Below, piece by piece: positions 29,585-37,560 of a stretch of 37,560 nt of DNA (position 1 is the first letter of the stretch; each line of letters begins with the position of its first letter). This DNA is from Candidatus Egerieimonas intestinavium (lineage in GTDB: Bacteria > Bacillota > Clostridia > Lachnospirales > Lachnospiraceae). The notes beneath the pieces were generated by a model. That model had not been told where the DNA came from and did not search any database. It was given only the letters and a program-made list of their open reading frames with translations. A program made the position numbers and the translations under genes. The DNA is taken from positions 1 through 37,560 of the forward strand of contig DVHU01000063.1 of the NCBI GenBank assembly GCA_018711815.1. Direction: 5' to 3'.

Positions 29585-31831
29585 CTATCCCCGGACCTTG
29601 GTTCCTTTGCCGTCCCGCTTGGAGAGCTTCAGCTTATTCAGCACCAGCTTCTTGCTGCCGTGGTCGATGGCGTACTCCATGCGGCTCTCCAGCAGATACG
29701 CGTGGGCAATCTCGTCCTCCTGGCCCAGGCGCATGGCCCTGACGCCGATGGCCGTCTTTTTCTTCTCCGGGATCTCCTCCTTCAGGAAGCGCAGGAAATA
29801 TCCCTGGCGGCTCTGGAGCACCAGGTACTCCATGGCATCCGCCGGCTGGACCAGCACCACCCGGTCACCCTCCGTGAGCTTTGTGGCGGCCACGGTGCGC
29901 TTGGCCACGTCAAATTCCATACCGTCCACCTGCTTGGCCATACCCTTGGACGTCACAAAGAGCAGATGGGACTGCTTCACGCTCTCCAGGCTTCCGATGT
30001 ACACCAGCTCTTCCTGGGCGCTGCTGTAGTTGCACAGATTGTCGATGGGGGTACCCTTATCCCGCAGACGGCACAGGGGCACATCCAGGGCCTTCACCGT
30101 GTGCATCTGTCCCTGGTCGGTGAAAATGCAGATTTTATCCGTATTTTTGCAGATGAACACATATTTGTAATCCCCGTGGGCCGCCTCCTTATTCCGCTCA
30201 TAGACGCCCATGTCGATGAGCTTGGCGTAGCCGAAGCGGTCCATGAGAAAGACCACGTCCATCTCCTCAATCTTCTTCTCCTCAAAGACAATCTCCTGGG
30301 CGTTCTCGATGGAGGTTCTCCTGGGCCTGCCGTACTCCTTCTTGATCTGGTCTAAATCCTTCTCGATCACCCGGGCCATGGAATCATAATTATTTAAGAT
30401 ATCCTCATATAGGGAAATCTTCTTCAGGGTCTCCTGGTGCTCCTTCATGAGCGCCTCCAGCTCCAGGCCGATCAGCTTCGCCAAACGCATATCCAGGATC
30501 GCCTGGGCCTGCCGCTGGGTGAACATCAGATTTTTCGCCTTCTTCTCGCTGGCCTTGGTTTTAAACTTGATTCCCTCGGTGACGCCCATGGTCAGACAGT
30601 CCTTCACCTGCTGCTGGCTCTTGCTGCCCCGGAGAATCTCGATGATCAGGTCGATCACGTCCACGGCCTTTATCAGGCCCTCCTGAACCTCCCGCCTCTC
30701 CAGCTCCCGGGCCAGAAGATTCTGGTGCTTCCGGGTGCAGACCTCAAACTGGAAATCCACATGGTGCTCGATGACCTGCTTTAAGCTCAAGGTCTCCGGG
30801 CGGCCGTCGGCCACCGCCAGCATATTCACGCCGAAGGTATCCTCAAGCCTGGTCTTCTTGTAGAGCATATTGGTGAGGTTCTCCACGTCGGCGCCTTTTT
30901 TCAGCTCCAGCACAATGCGGATGCCCTCCTTGGAGGACTGGTTGGAAATATCCGTGATATCCGGAGCCTTCTTGGTCTCCACCAGGGTGGCCACGTCATT
31001 TAAGAACTTTCCGATGTTGGCCCCCACCATGGTGTAGGGAATCTCCGTGACCACCAGATTGGTCTTTCCTCCCTTGCCCTTCTCCGTCTCCACCCGGCCC
31101 CGGAGCTTGATTTTTCCGGCGCCCGTCTCGTAGATCTGCAGCAGCTCATCCTTATTTACCACGATTCCTCCCGTGGGAAAATCCGGTCCCTTGATGTACT
31201 TCATCAGCTGCTCCACAGTGATATCGCTGTTTTTCATGTAGGCCTTCACCGCCTCCGCCACCTCGCAGAGGTTGTGGGGCGGAATGCTGGTGGCCATACC
31301 CACGGCGATGCCGTCGGCCCCGTTCACCAGCAGGTTGGGGATCCGCACCGGCAGCACCAGGGGCTCCTTCTCCGTCTCATCGAAGTTGGGCCCGAAGTCC
31401 ACCACATCCTTGTCCAGATCCGCCAGGTATACCTCCTGGGTGATCTTCTCCAGCCGGGCCTCGGTGTAACGCATGGCCGCGGCCCCGTCCCCCTCGATGG
31501 AGCCGAAATTTCCGTGGCCGTCCACCAGGGTCTGCCCCTTCTTGAAATCCTGGGACATGACCACCAGAGCCTCGTAGATGGAGCTGTCCCCGTGGGGATG
31601 GTATTTACCCATGGTATCCCCCACGATACGGGCGCACTTCCGGTAGGGCCGGTCATAGCGGATGCCCAGCTCATACATATCATAGAGGGTTCGCCGCTGC
31701 ACCGGCTTTAAACCGTCCCGCACATCCGGCAGGGCCCGGGCAATGATGACGCTCATGGCATAGTCAATATAGGATTTCTGCATCAGCTCCGAATACTCTG
31801 TGCTGATAATCTGCTCTTCAACTGCTTTCAT
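29585..31831 (-). CDS. parC: Type IIA topoisomerase subunit A (topoisomerase IV-like ParC)
   Basis: A 748-residue DNA breakage-reunion subunit. The active-site Tyr122 lies in [10 protein letters not shown]. The quinolone-pocket helix reads [10 protein letters not shown], with Ser83 and Glu87 in E. coli GyrA numbering; that is the sensitive state. The C-terminal beta-pinwheel lacks a QRRGGKG GyrA box (the equivalent place reads [10 protein letters not shown]), which argues for topoisomerase IV, a decatenase, rather than gyrase. It follows parE by 15 nt. A divergent second gyrase-like enzyme cannot be excluded; the canonical gyrAB is not in the window. Confidence 0.88.
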   Translation of the reverse strand: MKAVEEQIISTEYSELMQKSYIDYAMSVIIARALPDVRDGLKPVQRRTLYDMYELGIRYDRPYRKCARIVGDTMGKYHPHGDSSIYEALVVMSQDFKKGQTLVDGHGNFGSIEGDGAAAMRYTEARLEKITQEVYLADLDKDVVDFGPNFDETEKEPLVLPVRIPNLLVNGADGIAVGMATSIPPHNLCEVAEAVKAYMKNSDITVEQLMKYIKGPDFPTGGIVVNKDELLQIYETGAGKIKLRGRVETEKGKGGKTNLVVTEIPYTMVGANIGKFLNDVATLVETKKAPDITDISNQSSKEGIRIVLELKKGADVENLTNMLYKKTRLEDTFGVNMLAVADGRPETLSLKQVIEHHVDFQFEVCTRKHQNLLARELERREVQEGLIKAVDVIDLIIEILRGSKSQQQVKDCLTMGVTEGIKFKTKASEKKAKNLMFTQRQAQAILDMRLAKLIGLELEALMKEHQETLKKISLYEDILNNYDSMARVIEKDLDQIKKEYGRPRRTSIENAQEIVFEEKKIEEMDVVFLMDRFGYAKLIDMGVYERNKEAAHGDYKYVFICKNTDKICIFTDQGQMHTVKALDVPLCRLRDKGTPIDNLCNYSSAQEELVYIGSLESVKQSHLLFVTSKGMAKQVDGMEFDVAKRTVAATKLTEGDRVVLVQPADAMEYLVLQSRQGYFLRFLKEEIPEKKKTAIGVRAMRLGQEDEIAHAYLLESRMEYAIDHGSKKLVLNKLKLSKRDGKGTKVRG

Positions 31832-31846
31832 CTTACCCCTCCCTCC

Positions 31847-33769
31847 TTAAATATCCAACTCCGCGTCCTGGGCGTGCTCGTAGATAAATGCCTTTCTGGG
31901 GGGCACTTCCGTGCCCATGAGCACCTCCGTCACCTCGGAGGCCAGCCGGGCGTCCTCGATCTCCACCCGCTTCAGGATGCGGGTCTCAGGGTTCAACGTC
32001 GTCTCCCAGAGCTGCTGGGCGTCCATCTCCCCCAGACCCTTGTACCGCTGCAGGGTAAAGGGCCCCTTGTGGGTCTTCCGGTATTTCTCCAGGGCCTTGT
32101 CGTCGTAGAGATACTGCTCGGCTCCCCGGGCGGGCATGGCCTTGTACAGGGGCGGCATAGCCACATACACATGGCCCTCGTAGATCAGATCCGGCATAAA
32201 CCGGTAAAATAAAGTCAAAAGCAGGGTGGAAATGTGAGCCCCGTCCACGTCCGCATCGGCCATGATGATGATCTTATCATAGCGCAGCTTGGAAATATCG
32301 AAATCATTTCCGTAGCCCTCGGAAAATCCGCAGCCAAAGGCGTTGATCATGGACTTGATCTCCGCGTTGGCCAGAACCTTGTCGATGGTGGCCTTCTCCA
32401 CATTGAGGATCTTTCCCCGGATGGGCAGGATGGCCTGGAAATTCCGATCCCGGGCCGTCTTGGCGGAACCGCCGGCGGAGTCTCCCTCCACGATGAAGAT
32501 CTCGCATTTGGAGGCGTCCCGGCTCTCGCAGTTGGCCAGCTTGCCGTTGGAGTCAAAGGAATACTTCTGCTTGGTCAAAAGGTTGGTCTTGGCCTTCTCC
32601 TCGGTCTTTCTGATCTTGGCGGAGCGCTCGGCGCAGGAAAGCACCGCCTTCAAGTCCTCCAGATGCCGGTCAAAATAGTGGACGATCTCCTCCCCCGCCA
32701 CCTTGGCCGTGGCCTTGGAGGCGTCCTGGTTGTCCAGCTTAGTCTTGGTCTGTCCCTCGAACCGGGGGGCCGGATGCTTGATGGAGATCACCGCGGTCAT
32801 GCCGTTTCTTATATCCGCCCCGGTAAAGTTGGCGTCCTTTTCCTTTAAAATTCCCAGCTGCCGGGCGTAGGTATTCATCACCGAGGTGAACACCGTCTTA
32901 AATCCGGTCAGATGGGTTCCTCCCTCGGCGTTGTAAATATTGTTGCAGAAGCCCAGAACGTTCTCGCGAAACTCGTTGACAAATTGAAATGCTCCCTCCA
33001 CGGTGATGCCGTCGCTCTCCCCGGTGAAGTACACGGTCTCGTGCAGGGCCTCCTGCTTCTTATTCAGATCCCGCACAAAGCCCTTGATCCCCTCGGGCTC
33101 CGAGAAGGTGACGCTCTCCGTCTCCGCTCCCCGCTTGTCCTCGAAAAGGATGGTGAGCTTGGGATTTAAGTAGGCGGTCTCGTGGAGGCGGCTCTTCACC
33201 TCCGTGGCGGAAAACCGGGTCTTTTCAAAAATCTCCGGATCCGGCAGGAAATTCACACAGGTACCGGTCTCCTTGGTTCTGCCGATCCTGGGCAGCAGCC
33301 CCTTGTCATTCAGCTCCTGCACCGGCACGCCCCGCTCGTAGCGGTCCTGATGCACGTAGCCCTCCCGGCTGATCTTCACCTCCAGGTAAGTAGACAGGGC
33401 GTTTACCACCGAGGAGCCCACCCCGTGGAGTCCGCCGCTGGTCTTGTACACGGAGTCGTCGAATTTTCCGCCGGCGTGGAGGGTGGTAAATACCAGCCGC
33501 TCCGCGGGCATACCCTTCTCGTGCATCCCCACCGGGATCCCCCGGCCGTTGTCCGTCACCGTGCAGGAGCCGTCCGCCAAAAGCTCCACATGGATAAAAT
33601 CGCAGAAGCCCGCCAGATGCTCGTCCACGGCGTTGTCCACAATCTCGTAAATCAGATGATTCAGGCCCTTTCTGGAGGTGCTGCCAATGTACATGCCCGG
33701 GCGCTTCCGCACCGCCTCCAGCCCCTCCAGCACGGAGATACTGCCCGCATCATAGGTTGTCTTTTTCAT
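31847..33769 (-). CDS. parE: Type IIA topoisomerase subunit B (topoisomerase IV-like ParE)
   Basis: A 640-residue ATPase subunit. The GHKL ATP-binding domain has EIVDNAVDEHLAG, DNGRGIPVGMH and GGLHGVGSSVVNAL. The transducer domain is followed by the TOPRIM domain with EGDSAGGSA, PIRGKILNVEKA and DADVDGAHI. The C-terminus has QRYKGLGEMDAQQLWETT. Length matches the short Gram-positive GyrB/ParE form. Paired with the A subunit in one operon behind an NYN-domain gene. Naming as ParE rests on the partner lacking a GyrA box. Confidence 0.9.
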   Translation of the reverse strand: MKKTTYDAGSISVLEGLEAVRKRPGMYIGSTSRKGLNHLIYEIVDNAVDEHLAGFCDFIHVELLADGSCTVTDNGRGIPVGMHEKGMPAERLVFTTLHAGGKFDDSVYKTSGGLHGVGSSVVNALSTYLEVKISREGYVHQDRYERGVPVQELNDKGLLPRIGRTKETGTCVNFLPDPEIFEKTRFSATEVKSRLHETAYLNPKLTILFEDKRGAETESVTFSEPEGIKGFVRDLNKKQEALHETVYFTGESDGITVEGAFQFVNEFRENVLGFCNNIYNAEGGTHLTGFKTVFTSVMNTYARQLGILKEKDANFTGADIRNGMTAVISIKHPAPRFEGQTKTKLDNQDASKATAKVAGEEIVHYFDRHLEDLKAVLSCAERSAKIRKTEEKAKTNLLTKQKYSFDSNGKLANCESRDASKCEIFIVEGDSAGGSAKTARDRNFQAILPIRGKILNVEKATIDKVLANAEIKSMINAFGCGFSEGYGNDFDISKLRYDKIIIMADADVDGAHISTLLLTLFYRFMPDLIYEGHVYVAMPPLYKAMPARGAEQYLYDDKALEKYRKTHKGPFTLQRYKGLGEMDAQQLWETTLNPETRILKRVEIEDARLASEVTEVLMGTEVPPRKAFIYEHAQDAELDI

Positions 33770-33782
33770 GTTGCTCTTACTC

Positions 33783-34541
33783 CTATCGGTTCTTCTTTCT
33801 CACCTTTAACACCTTAATTCCGTCCTTTTTGGTGCTGACCTTTCTGGTCTCCAGCTCCGGGAAGGATTTCATCATCAGGGTCAGCCGGCTGTAGCCGTAA
33901 TTGCGGCAGTCAAAATCGCTGTAGAGCTTCTGCAGCATATTTCCCAGGGCTGACAAATGCACCCAGCCGTCCTCGTCGGAGTGCTCGTCCAGCATAGAGA
34001 AAATCGCCTCCTTGATCACCCGCAGGTTGGTCACGTCCGAGGTTTCCTCCGGCTTCTCCGGCTCCTGAACCTGGGCCTTGGCCTTTCCCTTGGCCTTGTC
34101 CTCAGCCCGGTACAGCACATCCAGGATCTTAAACTGCTCGCAGGCCTTCCTGAAGGGCACCGGCGTCTTGCTCTCGCCCATGCCGATGATGGACTTGCCC
34201 GACTCTCTCAGGCGCATGGCCAGCTTGGTGAAATCACTGTCCGAGGACACCAGAATAAAGCCGTCCACCGGGCTGGTGTACAGAATATCCATGGCGTCGA
34301 TAATCATGGCAGAGTCCGAAGAATTTTTTCCCGTGGTGTAGCCGTACTGCTGCATGGGGGACAGAGAATACTCCAGAAGCACCTTCTTCCAGGAGGCTTT
34401 GGCATCCTCCGTCCAGTCCCCATAGATTCTTCTGATCGTAATATTTCCGTAAGCCTGTGCCTCTTTTGTAATCACCCCGATATATTTGGGGGAAACATTG
34501 TCCGCGTCAATCAGCAGCGCAAACCGTTTTTCGTTTTCCAT
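33783..34541 (-). CDS. NYN-domain RNase-like protein with OST-HTH/LOTUS domain
   Basis: A 252-residue protein. The N-terminal NYN domain is a PIN-like nuclease fold (about 1-145) with acidic residues in LLIDADN (Asp12, Asp14), SSDSAMIIDAMD and VSSDSDF that could bind metal. A Lys/Glu-rich linker (about 150-170) leads to a C-terminal OST-HTH/LOTUS domain (DGWVHLSALGNMLQ and FDCRNYGYSRL), which binds RNA in other proteins. The ATG at 34541 follows GGAGGAGCGGG; the longer frame has no domain upstream. It is the first gene of a three-gene unit, 13 nt before parE. Probably an RNA-processing nuclease, but the target is unknown. Confidence 0.85.
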   Translation of the reverse strand: MENEKRFALLIDADNVSPKYIGVITKEAQAYGNITIRRIYGDWTEDAKASWKKVLLEYSLSPMQQYGYTTGKNSSDSAMIIDAMDILYTSPVDGFILVSSDSDFTKLAMRLRESGKSIIGMGESKTPVPFRKACEQFKILDVLYRAEDKAKGKAKAQVQEPEKPEETSDVTNLRVIKEAIFSMLDEHSDEDGWVHLSALGNMLQKLYSDFDCRNYGYSRLTLMMKSFPELETRKVSTKKDGIKVLKVRKKNR

Positions 34542-34593
34542 CCCGCTCCTCCATTTTCTACTTTTTCGCATCCTTCCCGTCTCGTCGCGGCTT

Positions 34594-34622
34594 ATTATAG
34601 CATATCCTGTTCCTTCCTGCAA
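34594..34622 (-). promoter_or_regulatory. Promoter of the NYN-parE-parC operon
   Basis: Minus strand TTGCAG (34617-34622), 17-bp spacer, TATAAT (34594-34599) with an extended TGC. The leader to the NYN start is about 45 nt. Confidence 0.75.
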
Positions 34623-34737
34623 ATACCTACTTTTTCAGGCTGCTCCCCTCCTGATCCCAGCGGGAATTTTTCCCGCCTTCCTATCTGAGGACAGAATACG
34701 CTTTTTCTCTTATTACAGAAAAAGCTTTACTTTTTAC
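34623..34737. other. Intergenic stretch with two hairpins
   Basis: No gene seen. It contains the palindrome GCGGGAA-TT-TTCCCGC near 34659-34674 and GCTTTTTCT/AGAAAAAGC (34700-34708 and 34717-34725). The second is followed by T-rich sequence on the plus strand, but no plus-strand gene lies upstream. Confidence 0.4.
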
Positions 34738-34765
34738 TTGTGTTTTTTCAAAATTGTGTTATAAT
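34738..34765 (+). promoter_or_regulatory. tRNA-Gly promoter
   Basis: TTGTGT (34738-34743), 16-bp spacer, TATAAT (34760-34765) with an extended TGT. The mature tRNA begins 13 nt downstream. Confidence 0.65.
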
Positions 34766-34777
34766 ATCTTTTGTGAT

Positions 34778-34848
34778 GCAGATATAGTTCATCGGTAGAA
34801 CGCTAGCTTCCCAAGCTGGAGAGGCGGGTTCGATTCCCGTTATCTGCT
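34778..34848 (+). tRNA. tRNA-Gly (anticodon CCC)
   Basis: A full cloverleaf. The acceptor stem is GCAGATA/TATCTGC, the D-arm GTTC/GAAC, and the anticodon stem CTAGC/GCTGG with loop TTCCCAA. The T-arm is GCGGG-TTCGATT-CCCGT, with discriminator T at 34848. The anticodon CCC reads GGG codons. CCA is not encoded. It is convergent with the tRNA-Glu gene and followed by a large inverted repeat. Confidence 0.95.
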
Positions 34849-34859
34849 TATGAGGAAGG

Positions 34860-34948
34860 TATCCCAGAGACAAAACCTCCCGCATATTTATACGGCTCAA
34901 CAAAATGAGATGAGCGTATAAATATGCGGGAGGTTTAATTTTGGGATA
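34860..34948. repeat. Large inverted repeat between the two tRNA genes
   Basis: A 21-bp perfect stem (34873-34893 with 34916-34936; arm starts AAACCTCCCGC) is extended inward by GCTCA/TGAGC past one bulged G. It is extended outward by TATCCCA (34860-34866) and TGGGATA (34942-34948) across an internal loop. The 33 paired positions are far more than a terminator needs. It may act as bidirectional terminator for the convergent tRNAs, or be a MITE-like insertion beside a tRNA. Confidence 0.75.
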
Positions 34949-35005
34949 GCTTATTTCTGATTTTGCTGCGGAGTTTTTTGCTAAAGGGCAAAGTTTTCTG
35001 CACAG

Positions 35006-35033
35006 CAAAAAAAGCCCTGCTTCCAAGGCTTTT
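35006..35033 (-). terminator. Terminator of tRNA-Glu
   Basis: Minus strand AAAAGCC...GGCTTTT with a 10-nt loop, followed by TTT. It lies 12 nt past the tRNA end. Confidence 0.7.
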
Positions 35034-35044
35034 CCAGAACTGAG

Positions 35045-35116
35045 CAGTCGATAGGGGAATCGAACCCCTGTTTCCGCCGTGAGAGGGCGGCGTCTTAACC
35101 GCTTGACCAATCGACC
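35045..35116 (-). tRNA. tRNA-Glu (anticodon CTC)
   Basis: Minus strand cloverleaf. The acceptor is GGTCGAT/ATCGACT, the D-arm has GGTCAAGCGGTTAAGAC, and the anticodon stem is CCGCC/GGCGG with loop CTCTCAC. The T-arm is AGGGG-TTCGATT-CCCCT, with discriminator G. The anticodon CTC reads GAG. The first acceptor pair is G1-U72 rather than the usual G-C, an oddity. CCA is not encoded. Confidence 0.93.
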
Positions 35117-35131
35117 GCGTCAACAATAGCT

Positions 35132-35160
35132 ACTATACACTATCTTTTTCCAAAATGCAA
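35132..35160 (-). promoter_or_regulatory. tRNA-Glu promoter
   Basis: Minus strand TTGCAT (35155-35160), 17-bp spacer, TATAGT (35132-35137), about 15 nt before the tRNA. Confidence 0.7.
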
Positions 35161-35178
35161 GCACTTTTTTTATTTTTT

Positions 35179-35847
35179 TTAAATTTTTTCTCCAAGCTTC
35201 CTTTTGTCGTCCCAGCGAGTCACCGCAAAGCCTATAACCAGCAGCGGTATACAGGCGTAAATACTGCGGATTCCCCAGGCCTTCATGGAGAAAAAGCCCA
35301 GCAGCACGCCCAGGTGAAAGCAGATCAGGGTTCCGGCGAAAAAGCAAAACTGCTCCAGATGCTTTCTCTCTCTGCCGTAGAGAAATTCCGCAAGCCCCGC
35401 AAAGCACTGCCTCAGGTTGTTGGTGGAAAAGATCGTGGCGCTGGAAAATCCGTCCGCCTGACTGTAAGCCAGCCACTGCACCGCCGTGGCGAAAAACATA
35501 GGATACAGCGCCAGCACCGGGCTGACATCCGCGGGTATCCAGGCCAGCCCCACACAGGCGGCACCGTCCACGGCTATGGCCCAGTAGCGGAAGGCTCCCT
35601 TCCGCATAAATTTCGGCATCAGGGTGGCGAACACAATTCCCCCAATATAACACAGGGTCGCCCCCAGACGAATCAAGAAATCCTCTGTGGAGCCGTTAAG
35701 GCCGGATAGAATCAGATGGATCAGATTTGAGGTCTCCGAGGATCCGAAGGTCTCGCTCCTGGTCAGGAGGGCATACACCCCAAAAAATCCTCCCACCACA
35801 GCCATGGCATGATGGGCCGCCGTCTCTGTTTTTCTGCTGACGTTCAT
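35179..35847 (-). CDS. YoaK/DUF1275-family membrane protein
   Basis: A 222-residue integral membrane protein with about six hydrophobic helices, of the DUF1275 (YoaK) family. Typical features are the N-terminal GGFFGVYALLTR segment, a SETSNLIHL stretch, and a conserved Thr/Asn region near the middle (FSSATIFSTNNLRQ). No biochemical function is known for the family. The start ATG at 35847 follows GTGAGGGATCAGA. It is monocistronic with its own promoter, and ends close to the tRNA-Glu promoter. Confidence 0.85.
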   Translation of the reverse strand: MNVSRKTETAAHHAMAVVGGFFGVYALLTRSETFGSSETSNLIHLILSGLNGSTEDFLIRLGATLCYIGGIVFATLMPKFMRKGAFRYWAIAVDGAACVGLAWIPADVSPVLALYPMFFATAVQWLAYSQADGFSSATIFSTNNLRQCFAGLAEFLYGRERKHLEQFCFFAGTLICFHLGVLLGFFSMKAWGIRSIYACIPLLVIGFAVTRWDDKRKLGEKI

Positions 35848-35914
35848 TCTGATCCCTCACCTTATCCTCTGTATTTGCTATCCTCGCCATGTCATCATGG
35901 CTCACACCTGCTAC

Positions 35915-35943
35915 AGTATAGCAAAAAAAGGGAGGGCAGGCAA
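35915..35943 (-). promoter_or_regulatory. Promoter of the YoaK-like gene
   Basis: Minus strand TTGCCT (35938-35943), 17-bp spacer, TATACT (35915-35920). The -10 context GCTATACTGTAGCAG is identical to that of the rpsO promoter. Confidence 0.65.
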
Positions 35944-35960
35944 CCCTGCTCTCCCCAGAA

Positions 35961-35985
35961 TTTTTCGATGACTGTCATCGAAAAA
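35961..35985. other. 25-bp palindrome after copZ
   Basis: TTTTTCGATGAC (35961-35972), one T, GTCATCGAAAAA (35974-35985). It begins 2 bp past the copZ stop. The stem carries its own T- and A-tracts but no U-run after it. It may work as a terminator, or bind a dimeric regulator. Confidence 0.5.
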
Positions 35986-35987
35986 GC

Positions 35988-36185
35988 TTATACCTCCACC
36001 ACATCGAAGCCCAGATCATCCATGATCTCCTTGGCCGTGGCCACACATTTGTCGCAGCCGTCGATGGTCACCGTCTTGTCTGCCAGGGACACCTGAAAAT
36101 CCAGTCCCGCCTCCGTCATGGCCTTGGTAATGCGCTCCACACATTTCTCACAGTGCATATCCTCTGCTTTTAATACCGTACTCAT
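35988..36185 (-). CDS. copZ: Copper chaperone, HMA domain (CopZ-like)
   Basis: A 65-residue single heavy-metal-associated domain. The metal motif is MHCEKC (Cys12, Cys15), with the usual ferredoxin-like fold length. A second CxxC-like pair (DGCDKCVA, near residue 43) is not part of the standard motif and may add metal or redox capacity. It would carry Cu(I) to the CopA ATPase. It lies 11 nt behind csoR, in one operon with copA. Confidence 0.92.
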   Translation of the reverse strand: MSTVLKAEDMHCEKCVERITKAMTEAGLDFQVSLADKTVTIDGCDKCVATAKEIMDDLGFDVVEV

Positions 36186-36196
36186 ATCCTTCTCCT

Positions 36197-36490
36197 TTAC
36201 TTCATTAATTTTTGTATTGTCTCACACAATTCATCCACCACCTGCTCGTCGCCCTCCCGGATATCCTGAACCACGCAGGTCTTGATATGGTTGGACAGCA
36301 ATTTCTTATTAAATGCGTTCAGGGCGGACTGAATTGCTGATACCTGAGTTAAAATATCCACACAGTAGCGGTCTTCCTCCACCATGTTTTTCACTCCCCG
36401 GATCTGTCCCTCAATGCGGCTGAGCCGGTTTACCAGATCCCGGTACTCCTTCTCCTCCCGCTGTTTTTTCTTGCACTCACAATGCTCCAT
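36197..36490 (-). CDS. csoR: CsoR-family copper-sensing repressor
   Basis: A 97-residue all-helical DUF156 repressor. The Cu(I) ligands Cys43, His68 and Cys72 have the spacing of classical CsoR (25 and 4 residues). The RLSRIEGQIRGVKNMVEEDRYCVDIL segment is diagnostic. An N-terminal MEHCECKKKQ adds two more Cys residues outside the core. It lies 36 nt behind copA and presumably represses the operon from a promoter outside this window. Confidence 0.93.
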   Translation of the reverse strand: MEHCECKKKQREEKEYRDLVNRLSRIEGQIRGVKNMVEEDRYCVDILTQVSAIQSALNAFNKKLLSNHIKTCVVQDIREGDEQVVDELCETIQKLMK

Positions 36491-36526
36491 GCTTTTCCTC
36501 CTGTGCCGGCTTGGCCGGATATTTGC

Positions 36527-37560
36527 CTAAAGCTTTACCCTTCTGAGCCGCAGGGCGTTGGTCACCACAAAGACGGAGCTAAAGGACATGGCCAGACCTC
36601 CGAATATGGGATTTAACAGCGGGCCCCCGAAGGCGTACAGCACACCGGCCGCGATGGGGATTCCCAGGCTGTTGAAGCAAAATGCCCAGAATAGGTTCTG
36701 TTTGATGTTTCTGATGGTGGCCCTGCTGAGCCGGATGGCCTTGGCCACATCCTCCAGGTCTGACTTCATCAGGACAATATCGCTGGACTCCATGGCGATG
36801 TCGCTGCCGCTTCCGATGGCCACGCCCACATCCGCCTGGGCCAGGGCCGGCGCGTCGTTGATGCCGTCCCCTACCATCATAACCCTTTTTCCTTCCTGCT
36901 GCAACCGGGAAACCACAGAAGCTTTATCCCCCGGCAGCACCTCGGCGATCACGTGATCCACATGGGCCTGGGCGCCGATATATTCCGCGGTTCTTCGGTT
37001 ATCCCCCGTGAGCATGTAGACCTCCATGCCCATGGCCTTCATCTCATCGATGGCCTGAACGCTGGTGGGCTTCATGGTATCCGCCACGCTGACGATCCCT
37101 CTGAGGGTTCCGTCCTCCACCAGGAACATAGGCGTCTGCCCCTTGGCGGCGATAGCATCGGACTCCGCCTTCAGCTCTCCCAGGGAAATCTTAAGCTCCT
37201 CCATCATCCGCTCATTGCCAATATAAATTTCCCGCTCCCCTATCCTGGCCTCGACGCCTCTGCCCGTCAGGCTGCGGAAATGATCGGTTTTCCCCAGAGC
37301 AAGCCCTCTCTCCCGGGCTTCCTCCACAATGGCCTGCCCCAGAGGATGCTCGGAATCCTGCTCGCAGGTGGCCGCCAGGGCTAAGAGCTCCTCTTCCTTC
37401 CTGTCCAGGGCTTTTATGGCCACCACCCGGGGCTTACCCTCGGTGACGGTTCCCGTCTTATCCAGAATCACCGCCTCCACCTTGTGGGTGGTCTCCAGGG
37501 CTTCTCCGCTCTTAATCAAAATACCGTTTCCGGCTCCCACTCCCGTGCCCACCATGATGG
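36527..37560 (-). CDS. copA: Copper-exporting P-type ATPase CopA (3' part)
   Basis: About 344 C-terminal residues of a P1B-type ATPase; the gene continues beyond the window edge, reading in frame through ATC at 37556-37558. Visible parts are the phosphorylation motif DKTGT, the HP locus (QDSEHPLG), the ATP-binding domain, the hinge MLTGDN and MVGDGINDAPALAQADVGVAIGSG. The last two transmembrane helices follow, with NSLGIPIAAGVLYAF. The CPC-bearing helix and N-terminal HMA domains lie outside. Copper specificity is inferred from csoR and copZ downstream. First visible gene of a copA-csoR-copZ unit. Confidence 0.93.
   Translation of the reverse strand, partial: IMVGTGVGAGNGILIKSGEALETTHKVEAVILDKTGTVTEGKPRVVAIKALDRKEEELLALAATCEQDSEHPLGQAIVEEARERGLALGKTDHFRSLTGRGVEARIGEREIYIGNERMMEELKISLGELKAESDAIAAKGQTPMFLVEDGTLRGIVSVADTMKPTSVQAIDEMKAMGMEVYMLTGDNRRTAEYIGAQAHVDHVIAEVLPGDKASVVSRLQQEGKRVMMVGDGINDAPALAQADVGVAIGSGSDIAMESSDIVLMKSDLEDVAKAIRLSRATIRNIKQNLFWAFCFNSLGIPIAAGVLYAFGGPLLNPIFGGLAMSFSSVFVVTNALRLRRVKL

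Overview
The window reads as chromosome of a fairly GC-rich anaerobic Firmicute, most likely a Lachnospiraceae-type clostridium. The evidence is the gene content (rimP-nusA-rnpM-ylxQ-infB-rbfA-nrnA-truB-ribF in Firmicute order, rpsO-pnp, meso-diaminopimelate dehydrogenase, anaerobic RNR activase NrdG, luxS, CsoR/CopZ/CopA), the strong AGGAGG ribosome binding sites and the sigma-A type promoters. The species cannot be named from sequence alone. Nearly all genes lie on the minus strand. The plus-strand exceptions are the 5' fragment, a pseudouridine synthase, a PIN-toxin remnant, luxS, a small HTH gene and a tRNA-Gly.

Layout. 1-2400: tail of an unknown gene, then a Zn alcohol dehydrogenase preceded by its probable LysR regulator, with a perfect inverted repeat at the adh promoter/RBS. 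2449-5692: LD-carboxypeptidase plus a beta-propeller lactonase, divergent from an RluA-type pseudouridine synthase. The shared intergenic region holds two copies of a ~112-bp palindromic repeat whose stems covary. 5712-5936: 3' remnant of a PIN toxin. 6077-11522: ABC exporter, two HAD hydrolases, UPF0303, trpS, and divergent luxS. 11510-13147: an orphan tyrosine recombinase (3' end overlapping luxS) and a divergent HTH gene, probably a relic mobile module. 13276-17100: dut and nrdG, then rpsO-pnp with a very long hairpin in the pnp leader. 17116-19768: NlpC/P60 hydrolase and a Na/Pi transporter with a Pho-box-like repeat. 19879-28234: nine-gene translation/transcription operon with one strong promoter and an attenuator-like hairpin. 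28279-29454: structured intergenic element and ddh. 29585-34541: NYN/LOTUS protein with a type IIA topoisomerase pair (topo IV-like). 34778-35116: convergent tRNA-Gly(CCC) and tRNA-Glu(CTC) around a large inverted repeat. 35179-end: YoaK-like membrane protein and copZ-csoR-copA (copA cut by the window edge).

How it works together. Most of the window is housekeeping: ribosome maturation, initiation and elongation control, RNA decay, supercoiling, wall precursor synthesis and copper homeostasis. I found no clear multigene system that is undescribed. The unusual content is mostly non-coding: covarying repeats at 4420-4667, the RNase III-like hairpin upstream of pnp, the attenuator upstream of rimP-nusA, a multi-stem element at 28279-28376, and the inverted repeat between the tRNAs. 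Promoters, operators and terminators were read by eye; no folding, homology search or alignment was run.
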